The position numbers were made by a program, and so were the translations under genes. A model generated the notes under the pieces. It saw nothing but the letters and a program-made list of their open reading frames with translations, had not been told where the DNA came from and ran no database searches. DNA of 9,933 nt from Prevotellaceae bacterium (GTDB lineage Bacteria > Bacteroidota > Bacteroidia > Bacteroidales > Bacteroidaceae). Where the stretch lies: the NCBI GenBank assembly GCA_022508685.1, contig JAFLUS010000052.1, positions 1-9,933 of the forward strand. Direction: 5' to 3'. Positions 1 through 8,400 of this stretch are shown here, piece after piece; the first letter of the stretch is position 1, and every line of letters starts with the position of its first letter.

Positions 1-992
1 GCTTTGCGCGTGACGTCGGGACGCATGCTGACGGAGAGTGGCTGCCCGTCGGGATGAATGCTGACGACGCGGCTGAAGCCTACGGCAAGCAAGGCGGGTG
101 CATCGTCCACACTGCCTGCCAACAGCACGACGGGTACGGCGAAACGACGGGCGCGGCGAAGGATGCCCATTGCGACCTTACCCATGAGCGTCTGACGGTC
201 GGCACGTCCTTCGCCCGTCACGACCATGTCGGCATCTGCCAACAGGCGGTCGAAGCGGGCATGGTCGAGCAGATAGTCGATGCCCGAACATACTTGGGCG
301 TCATAGTATTGCATGAGGGCATAACCCATGCCGCCGGCGGCTCCCGCGCCTGCACGTTCTGAGCAGTCGCGACCGCAACGCCGTGCCGACTCGCGGGCGA
401 AGGCTTCGTCGCGTGCTGCCAGCCATTCCACATCGGCGGGCGTGGCTCCCTTCTGCGGTGCAAACACGCGGGCGGCGCCATGCTGTCCGCAGAGCGGGTT
501 CTGCACATCGGTGGCGAGCATGAGCGACACGCCGCTGAAGTCGGTCGTCGCCATGGCTTCCAACAGCCCTTGTCCGGCATCGCTCGTGGCACTGCCGCCA
601 AGTCCGACGACGATGTGGCGGGCACCGCGACGGCGGGCATCGACGAGCAACTGCCCTGTGCCATAACTCGTTGCCGTGCGCGGACGGCGTTCGGATGCAG
701 TGAGCAGCGTGAGTCCGCTCGCCTGTGCCGATTCGACAATGGCGGTGTCGCCTTGCAGCAGATAGGATGCACGGACGGGACGACGCAGAGGGTCGAGCAC
801 TTCGACGTGGATGCGCTGCATGGGCGTAGCCGATGCTGCTGCTTCGAAGGCTTCGAGCCACCCTTCTCCGCCGTCGCTCACGGGTTGGCAGACGGCACGT
901 TGCGTCGCCCCTACCCCGCCGGCGGCAGCGGCACAGGCTTGCGCCGACGTGAGACAACCTTTGAACGAATCGAGGGCAAAGAGGATGTTCAT
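1..992 (-). CDS. glxK: Glycerate 2-kinase (GarK/GlxK family), C-terminus cut by window edge
   Basis: This is a cytoplasmic kinase expected to transfer phosphate from ATP to D-glycerate, giving 2-phosphoglycerate for lower glycolysis. The frame starts at ATG 992-990 and stays open for 330 codons to the left edge. The start reads MNILFALDSFKGCLTS, matching the family's N-terminal 'DSFKG' signature. Further family blocks follow in the usual order: PVSDGGEG (37-44), VGLGGSATSDAG (129-140), ATDVQNPLCG (160-169), APQKGA (178-183), GAGAAGGMGYAL (216-227) and TGEGRADRQTLMGK (259-272). Family members are usually about 370-380 aa, so some 40-50 residues and the stop codon lie outside. The start codon overlaps the stop of the upstream M16 peptidase gene (ATGA), which implies one mRNA and probably translational coupling. 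The family assignment is secure from motifs. Product regiochemistry (2- rather than 3-phosphoglycerate) rests on family knowledge, and the gene symbol is by family only. Confidence 0.93.
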   Translation of the reverse strand, partial: MNILFALDSFKGCLTSAQACAAAAGGVGATQRAVCQPVSDGGEGWLEAFEAAASATPMQRIHVEVLDPLRRPVRASYLLQGDTAIVESAQASGLTLLTASERRPRTATSYGTGQLLVDARRRGARHIVVGLGGSATSDAGQGLLEAMATTDFSGVSLMLATDVQNPLCGQHGAARVFAPQKGATPADVEWLAARDEAFARESARRCGRDCSERAGAGAAGGMGYALMQYYDAQVCSGIDYLLDHARFDRLLADADMVVTGEGRADRQTLMGKVAMGILRRARRFAVPVVLLAGSVDDAPALLAVGFSRVVSIHPDGQPLSVSMRPDVTRK

Positions 993-2281
993 GACTCGTC
1001 GTCCTGCGGGTCGGCAAGATAGTGGATGACGCAGGCGTTGCGGCGTGGCAGCACTTGCCGTGCCATGTGGCGCAACTCTTGCGACGTAATGGAAAGATAG
1101 CGGGGGAGGTCTGCCAACAGCAGGTGGGCATCGCCAAACATTTCAAAGTATGCCAACTGCTCGGCACGTTGCATATAGTCGGAAAGCAACAGGTGGGTGT
1201 TGGTTTCGTACTTGTTCTTCACTTTCTGCAGTTCTTCGTCGGGCACCAATGTCGTGCGCAGTGCGTCGAGATGCGTCCATATGGCTTGTTCCACCACCGA
1301 GGGACTGATGCCGTCGAGCGGCATGGCTTCGATGATGAGCAGACCATCGCCGATGCGTCCGCTGACGTAGGCGTCGATGCTGTCGCAGAGGTGTTGTTCT
1401 TGGACAAGGCTGCGATAAAGGCGGGAGGAACGGCCGTTAGCCAACACGTCGCTCAACATGTCGCAGGGCTGGAAGCGGTCGTCGCCACGCGAGGGGATGC
1501 GAAACGCCATGACCACGAGGTCGGAGGGCACTTGCCGGCGATAGGTGCGTCGGCGCAGTCCCTTTGCTCGCTGCCAACGATAGGAAGAAAGTTCGTCGCG
1601 CAGCATGACGGGCGAAGCCGGTTGCGCTGCCGCCTTTGCTCCGAAGGCGCGGAACTGCGTTCCCCAATACTGGTTGACCAACTCCTGTGCCCGCTCCCAC
1701 GACACGTTGCCGACGAGGCAGAGAATGGCGTTCTCGGGACGATAGTAACGGCGGAAAAAGTCTTTGACCTGCGGCATCGTCGCCTGTGCAATGTGGCTGA
1801 GCCGCTTGCCTATGGTCGGCCATTCGTAGGGTTCATCCTTGTATGCCAGTCGGAAAAGCAGGTGCGACAAGTCGCCGTAAGGCTGATTGAGGCAAGTGAG
1901 TTTGAATTCCTCCATCACGACCTTGCGCTGCACGTCGAGGGAATGGGGCGTGAACGCCAGTCCCGCCATGCGGTCGCTCTCGAGCATCAACGCCGTTTCG
2001 AGATGCTGTGCCGGCAGCGTGATGTAGTAGTTCGTGATGTCCTCCGACGTGAAGGCGTTGTTGTCGCCACAGGCATCTTGCAGCACGATGTCGAAATTGG
2101 GAACGCGACGCGTGCCGCCAAACATGAGGTGTTCGAAGAGGTGGGCAAACCCCGTGCGTTCGGGATGCTCGTTGCGCGAACCCACCTGATAGAGAAGGTT
2201 GACGCAGACCATCTGCGTGGTGGTATCCTCGCTGTGCACGAGGCGCAGCCCGTTGGGAAGTGTGGTGCGATTGATGTGCAT
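989..2281 (-). CDS. M16 family zinc metallopeptidase (M16B-like, stand-alone, 430 aa)
   Basis: This is a predicted zinc-dependent endopeptidase of the pitrilysin/mitochondrial processing peptidase clan. The inverted zinc motif HLFEH lies at residues 47-51 (FAHLFEHLMF context, typical of the family). The third zinc ligand is probably Glu124 or Glu125 in KVVMEEF, about 73-74 residues downstream as the family requires. The N-terminal domain ends with the family block FFRRYYRPENAILCLVGNV (175-193). A second, non-catalytic M16 domain follows, with NGRSSRLYRSL at 282-292. At 430 aa it is the single-unit (two-domain) M16B size, which acts as a homodimer or pairs with an inactive partner; no partner is visible here. 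No signal peptide is seen, so a cytoplasmic location is inferred. The start MHINRTTLPNGLRLVHSED is the standard M16 opening (LPNGLR), which supports ATG 2281-2279. It is first in the operon with glycerate kinase and divergent from sprA. The substrate is unknown. Confidence 0.93.
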   Translation of the reverse strand: MHINRTTLPNGLRLVHSEDTTTQMVCVNLLYQVGSRNEHPERTGFAHLFEHLMFGGTRRVPNFDIVLQDACGDNNAFTSEDITNYYITLPAQHLETALMLESDRMAGLAFTPHSLDVQRKVVMEEFKLTCLNQPYGDLSHLLFRLAYKDEPYEWPTIGKRLSHIAQATMPQVKDFFRRYYRPENAILCLVGNVSWERAQELVNQYWGTQFRAFGAKAAAQPASPVMLRDELSSYRWQRAKGLRRRTYRRQVPSDLVVMAFRIPSRGDDRFQPCDMLSDVLANGRSSRLYRSLVQEQHLCDSIDAYVSGRIGDGLLIIEAMPLDGISPSVVEQAIWTHLDALRTTLVPDEELQKVKNKYETNTHLLLSDYMQRAEQLAYFEMFGDAHLLLADLPRYLSITSQELRHMARQVLPRRNACVIHYLADPQDDES

Positions 2282-2300
2282 CGTTCAGTCAGTTCGTTTG
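2271..2300 (+). promoter_or_regulatory. Candidate sprA promoter (Bacteroidetes type)
   Basis: TTG at 2271-2273 and TTCGTTTG at 2293-2300 are 19 nt apart. They resemble the Bacteroidetes sigma-ABfr elements (TTG/TTTG near -33, TAnnTTTG near -7), with one mismatch in the -7 box (T for A at its second base). Transcription would begin near 2307, giving a leader of about 85 nt. The -33 element would lie inside the first codons of the divergent M16 gene. This is a pattern match only. Confidence 0.3.
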
Positions 2301-2391
2301 CTGCGACCGCAGTATTCTTATGCAAAGTAACGGAAAAAATGCGAGAAACACAATAACAGTGCTGCATTTTCGTTATTACAAAAGTATAATT
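2282..2391. promoter_or_regulatory. Divergent intergenic region between the M16 operon and sprA
   Basis: These 110 bp separate the start codons of two divergent units and must hold at least part of the control of both. They are clearly more AT-rich than the flanking genes, especially at 2331-2391. Neither start is preceded by a Shine-Dalgarno-like purine tract; the A/T-rich bases before the sprA ATG are what is usual in Bacteroidetes. A short perfect inverted repeat, AATAAC (2352-2357) and GTTATT (2372-2377), lies between the candidate leftward promoters. It could be an operator, but six-base arms 14 bp apart are weak evidence. Confidence 0.7.
2323..2353 (-). promoter_or_regulatory. Candidate promoter for the M16-glycerate kinase operon (proximal)
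   Basis: Read on the minus strand, TTG (2353-2351) is followed after 20 nt by TTACTTTG (2330-2323), which matches TAnnTTTG except at its second base. The start point would be near 2316, giving a leader of about 35 nt before the ATG at 2281. Spacing and leader length both suit a Bacteroidetes promoter. It competes with the distal candidate at 2379-2407. Confidence 0.35.
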
Positions 2392-2407
2392 ATGCGTACA
2401 CGCGCAA
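2379..2407 (-). promoter_or_regulatory. Candidate promoter for the M16-glycerate kinase operon (distal, perfect -7 box)
   Basis: On the minus strand TACTTTTG (2386-2379) is an exact match to the Bacteroidetes -7 consensus TAnnTTTG. A TTG lies 18 nt upstream (2407-2405), slightly short but plausible. If used, its -33 element sits inside the first codons of sprA and its -7 box ends six bases before the sprA ATG, so polymerase bound here would cover the sprA start. The leader would be about 90 nt. Confidence 0.35.
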
Positions 2408-5400
2408 GATATTACATATTATTATACCTCGCCCTCGTTCTTGCCGGATTGGCGGCAGCATCGGAGGGCACATCCCGTATTGTCCTGTTGCCGGCAGAAA
2501 CGGAGGTGGCAGAAGCAGCAGCAGTTCCGGCAGACACCGTGCCCAAACGGCAAGTGCGAAAGACGGACTATCCACGCGATGAACGTCCGGAGAACTATGC
2601 CTTCGACCTGAAAGACCCCGAGAACCTGCAGACGGAAGCAGGCGATTACGACGACCGCAGCGGTTACTACAAAGTGGGTGCGAAATTGGGCGACAGTTAC
2701 TTGAGCGCACCCTATCTGATGACGCCACAGGAGTATGTGGAATGGACGGAGCGGCAGCAGTTCGACCGCTATTTCAAAGAACGCAACGATTCGCTCTTCG
2801 CCCGCAAAGGCAAGGACAAGTTCGATTTTTCCAACATGAAGTTCGACCTCGGACCCGCAGAAAAGATTTTCGGGCCGGGTGGCGTGCAAATCAAGACGCA
2901 AGGGTCGGCACAACTGAAAATCGGCTATAACTACAAGTTTACGGACAATCCATCGCTATCGGAACGCAACCGCAAAACGACCAGTTTCGACTTCGACGAG
3001 ACCATCAACCTGTCGATGAACGCCAAGATTGGCGACAAGATGGATTTCAACCTCAACTACAACACGGAGGCGGCGTTCGATTTCGACTCGAAGAACCTGA
3101 AACTGCAATACGAAGGCAAGGAGGACGAAATCGTCAAACTGATTGAAGCCGGAAACATCACCTTCCCGTCGAACAACTCGCTCGTGCAGGGTGCAAGCAC
3201 GCTGTTCGGTATCCGCACCGACCTGCAGTTCGGTCGCCTCAACCTGCAGACGGTCATCAGTCAGAAAAAATCGAAATCGCAGTCCGTGTCGTCGAAAGGT
3301 GGTGCCCAACTCACCCCATTCGACATTCAGGCATACGACTACGACGAAAACCGCCACTTCTTCCTTGCGCAATACTTCCGCGACACCTACAATCGTGCGT
3401 GCGCCACGTTGCCCACCATTACCAGCGGTGTGACCATCAACCGCGTGGAAGTGTGGGTGACCAACACGTCGGGACAAACGGAAAACACGCGCAACATCGT
3501 CGGTTTTGTCGACTTGGCGGAGCAACGCAAAATCAGCAATCCGCAGTGGTCGCCGTCGGGAACCGAACAACCGCAAAACAACTCCAACAGCCTGTATTCC
3601 ACCATTGTGAACACCTACAGCGAAGCACGCAACATCGACCAGACGAGCACGCTGTTAGACGGTTTCCTGACGGGTGGTGTGGATTATGAAAAGGTGGAAA
3701 ACGCACGTCTGCTGACGGCATCGGAATATACACTCAACTCGCATTTGGGCTACATTTCGCTGAAATCGACCCTGCAGTCCAACCAAGTGCTGGCGATTGC
3801 CTACGAATACACGTATGGCGGACAAACCTTCCAAGTGGGAGAATTTGCAAGCGACATCAAGGACAGCGACAAGGCCTTGTTTGTGAAACTGCTGAAGAAC
3901 ACCAGCAACTCGCCACGCATGGGCAACTGGGACTTGATGATGAAGAACGTGTATGCGCTGAATGCGCAGTCCATTCAGAAGGAGCGTTTCAAACTCGACA
4001 TCAAGTATCTGAGCGACACGACAGGCGTCAATCTGAGTTACCTTCCGGAAGAACATCTGAAGCAGACGACTCTGCTGAGAATGATGAACCTCGACCGTTT
4101 GGACGACAACATGAAGACGAACCCCAATGGTAAATTCGATTTCATCGAGGGCTACACCATCATTTCCCAAACGGGACGCATCATTTTCCCCGTCGTCGAG
4201 CCGTTCGGCGACTGGTTGCGCGAACAGATTGGCAACGACATCATTGCCGACCGCTATTGCTACGACGCATTGTACGACTCCACGAAGGTCGTTGCCAAAC
4301 AGATTTCAGAAAAAAACAAATTCTCGTTCGTCGGCGAATACAAAGCCACGTCGGGCAGCGAGATTTCGCTCGGCGAAGGCTACATCCCGCCGGGTTCCGT
4401 CACGGTGACGGCAGGTGGCGTCGTCCTCACCGAAGGCAGCGACTACGAAGTGGACTATGCCGCCGGTGTGGTGCGCATCCTCAATCAAAGCATCATCGAT
4501 GCCGGAACGAACGTCAACGTCAGTCTTGAAAGCAACGAGGGCTATTCGCAGATACGAAAGACGATGATGGGACTGAACTGGAGTTACGATTTCAGCAAGG
4601 ACTTCCAGTTGGGCGGTACCTTCATGCGCCTCACCGAGAAGTCGCTGACATCGAAAGTCGGTATGGGCGAAGAACCGCTGAACAACATGATTTGGGGTCT
4701 CAACCTCAACTGGAAGAAGCAGTCGCAGTGGCTGACCAATCTCATCGACAAAATTCCGCTCATCGATGCGACGCAGCCGTCGTCCATCTCGCTGTCGGCA
4801 GAGGTGGCACAACTCATTGCCGGCAATGCAAAGGGTGTGCAGGGCAATGCTTCGTACTTGGACGACTTTGAACAGACAAAGACCGGCGTCGACGTCAGCC
4901 AACCGCAATCGTGGATGCTGGCTTCCACACCTGCCAACCTGCAATACGGAACGCTGTCGAACGACGTGCGATACGGATACAACCGTGCCTTGCTGGCGTG
5001 GTACAACATCGACCCGCTCTTCACCCGACGCAGTTCGTCGCTCACTCCGGGACACATCAAAGGCGACTTGGACCAACTCTCCAACCACTATGTGCGCGAA
5101 GTCTACGTGCGCGAAGTCTATCCCAACAAGGACACCAACCAAGGTGAAAGCAACACGCTCTCCGTGCTCAACCTCGCCTACTACCCCACCGAACGCGGCC
5201 CGTACAACTTGGACACCGACCTCAACGAACACGGACGGCTCAACGACCCCGCCAAACGATGGGGCGGCATGATGCGAAAAATCGACACCAGCGACTTCGA
5301 GACCGCCAACGTGCAGTACATCGAATTCTGGATGCTCGACCCGTTCATCTACACCAAGGACGACCCGCAGTATCGCGGTGGAGACTTCTACATCAACCTC

Positions 5401-8400
5401 GGCGACGTCAGCGAAGACGTGCTGAAGGACGGAAAGAAATTCTACGAAAGCGGTATGCCCGTCGCCAACACCGGCAACTATACCGAAACGACGTGGGGAC
5501 GTGTGCCGACCGAAAAGAGTGTCGTCTACTCCTTCTCCACCGAAGGCGGAGCACGCCAGAAGCAGGACGTAGGTCTGAACGGACTTTCCGACGCGGAAGA
5601 ACGTTCGTTTGAAACCTATCGCAACTATCTGAATGCCATTCAAGGCAAACTCTCTACGGCAGCATACGATTCCATCTATCGCGACCCCGCCGGCGACGAT
5701 TATCACTATTTCCGCGGCAGCGACTTCGACGCCCGACAGGCATCCATCCTCGAACGATACAAGCACATCAACGGCACGGAAGGCAACTCGCCCAATTCGA
5801 GCGAAAGCGGCGAAAGTTACTCCACTGCCTACAAGACGACACCCGACGTGGAGGACGTGAACCAAGACTACACGATGAACGAATACGAAAACTTCTTCCA
5901 ATACAAAGTTTCCATTCGTCCCGAAGACTTGCAGGTCGGTCGCAACTACATCGTCGACGAACGCAAATACCGCGCCCATCTGCGCAACGGCAAGGAAGAG
6001 GAAGTGTCGTGGTATCAGTTCCGCATCCCCGTCGACGACTACGAAAAGAAGGTCGGCAGCATCAACGACTTCTCGAGCATCCGCTTCATGCGCATGTACC
6101 TCACGAACTTTGAACAACCGGTCGTGTTGCGCTTCGCCAGCCTCGACCTCGTGCGCGGCGAATGGCGCAACTACACGCAGGCACTCTACACGGGCGACAA
6201 ACCCAGCATCAGCGGAAAACTGCGAACGGCATCCGTCAACATTGAGGAAAACAACGACAAGACGCCCGTCAACTACGTACTGCCTCCCGGCATCTCGCGC
6301 GTCACGAACCCGAGCGAGCCGCAACTCACACAGGAAAACGAACAGGCACTTGCCATCACCGTCGAAGATTTGGCTGCGGGCGACGCACGCGCCGTCTACA
6401 AGACCATGACGAAGGACTTGCGCCACTACAAGCACCTGCAAATGTTCGTCCATGCCAATGCCCTCGAGGGCGACCGCGAATTGGAAGACTATCAGATGAG
6501 CGTCTTCCTCCGCATGGGTTCCGACAACAAGAGCAACTACTACGAATACGAAATCCCGCTGAAACTCACGCCGGAAGGACACTACGACACCTACACCTCG
6601 CAAGGCTGTCTCGCGGTATGGCCCGACGAGAACATGCTCGACATCGACTTCAGCGTCTTCACCGACGTGAAGCACGAACGCAACAAGGCACGGACGCGAG
6701 GCGAAGCCAGTTACACGCAACTCTTCTCCACCTACGACGCCCATCGCCCCAACAACCGCATCAGCGTGATGGGTAACCCGTCGTTGGGCGAAATCAAGAC
6801 GATGATGATTGGTGTGCGCAACAACGGACGCCGCACCAACTCCGTCGAAGTGTGGGTCAACGAATTGCGCATGCAGGACTACAACAACGAAGGCGGATGG
6901 GCTGCACAAGGCAACATGAACGTGCAACTCAGCGACCTCGGCAACGTCAACGTGACGGGACACATGGAGACAGCCGGTTTCGGCGGACTGGAGCAGAACG
7001 TGTCGCAACGTCGCGACGACAACCTCTACGAATGGAGCATCACCACGCAGTTCGAACTGGGCAAGTTCTTCCCCGACAAGTGGAAAATGACGCTGCCGCT
7101 CTACTACTCCTACAGTTGGCAGAAGATTTCGCCGAAGTACAACCCCTTCGACACCGACATGCTGCTGAAGGACGCGCTCGACGAACTCACCACAGCCGGA
7201 CGCGACTCGCTCAGTTCACTCACCGAGACACTGACCAAGAACACCAACTTCGCGCTCTCCAACTGGAAATCCAACTACCAGAGCCGCATCCCGATGCCCT
7301 ACGACCCCACCAACTTCTCCTTCAGTTACTCCCACAGCAAGCGCAACAAGGAGGGCGAGATTATCGTCTACGAACGCGAAGAGAACTGGCGCGGAAACCT
7401 CGCCTACAACTACACGCCGAAGTACAAGACGTGGGAGCCGTTCAAGAACATGAAAGGCAAGTCGAAATGGCTCGACATCATCAAGGCGCAGAACCTCAAC
7501 TACCTGCCGCAGAGCATTGCCTTCAACACCGACATCGTCCGCACCTACTACGAACTGCAGGAGCGCGACATCGATGCCGGCACGCAGTTGCCCGTCACCT
7601 TCAGCGAGCAATTCCTGTGGAACCGCGAGTTCAACCTGCAATGGGACATCTTCAAGTCCCTCAAACTCTCGTACACGTCAGCCACCCACGCCGAAATCGA
7701 AGAACCTAACGTCGTCATCAACAAAGACCTCTATCCCGACGAATATTCGGCATGGAAAGACTCCGTGAAACACAGCATCCGCTCCTTCGGACGCCCGCTC
7801 CTCTACAACTCCACCTTCAACGGCTCCTACAAAGTGCCGTTCAACAAGATACCCGCACTCGACTGGGTCGACCTCGACGGCTCCTACAACGCCACCTACG
7901 GCTGGACGCGAGGCACCGAACTCGAAGACGGCACCTCGCTCGGCCACACGGCAGTGACGCAGCGCACCATCAACATCAATGGTAAAGTCAACTTTGAGAC
8001 CCTCTACAAGAAGTGGAAATTCCTCGACGAAGCCAACAAGCGCTTCTCAGGCAGCACCCGCAGCACGACCACCAAGAAACCCACACCGCCGAAAAACAGC
8101 CAGAAGAAAGCAGAAGCCGCCAATGCCGCCGACACAGCCAATGCCGCCGACGGCAAGAAGAGCAAGGGATTTTCAAAGGAAATCACCCTCAACGACTCCA
8201 CGTTCACCGAGTTGAAACACGGGCAGAACACCAAGCGCATCGTCGTGCGAGCCAAGACCAAGGAAGGCAAGACCTACACGCTGAAATACTCCAAGCCCGA
8301 CGCCAACACCCTCAAGATTAAGAACCGCGACACCGCCACGATAGAAGTCTTCGTCACCGCCAAACCCAAACTCGAAGACGCCGGATGGTACCGCACCGCA

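Noticed and set aside
54..362. A 102-codon plus-strand open frame at the left edge
   Set aside because: It is antisense to the conserved C-terminal part of the glycerate kinase and has no recognisable features.
301..1167. A 288-codon minus-strand frame overlapping both the M16 gene and the glycerate kinase
   Set aside because: It is a shifted frame of the real genes, Arg/Cys/His-rich with no domain. The glycerate kinase frame starting at 992 has all the family motifs and simply lacks its stop inside the window.
2301..2312. Palindrome CTGCGACCGCAG in the M16 leader as a regulatory hairpin
   Set aside because: At most four base pairs could form with a four-base loop, too weak to claim as a structure; such short palindromes are common by chance.
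1022..2356. A 444-codon plus-strand open frame opposite the M16 gene
   Set aside because: The minus strand encodes a motif-complete M16 peptidase over the same bases. The plus-strand product has no recognisable domain and ends inside the divergent promoter region.
2385..2390. TATAAT just before the sprA ATG as an E. coli-type -10 box
   Set aside because: It ends one base before the start codon, so transcription would begin inside the coding sequence; Bacteroidetes promoters also use a different -7 consensus.
2320..2391. Earlier in-frame ATG (2320) as the sprA start
   Set aside because: It would put 24 polar residues ahead of the signal peptide and place the start within the likely promoter region. 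ATG 2392 begins directly with a normal basic n-region and hydrophobic core.
4306..7008. A 900-codon open frame on the minus strand, antisense to sprA
   Set aside because: It lies opposite sprA, whose codons end mostly in C or G, which removes stop codons from an antisense frame. Its translation is a Val/His/Asp/Phe-rich string with no recognisable domain, while the plus-strand product is an unambiguous SprA.
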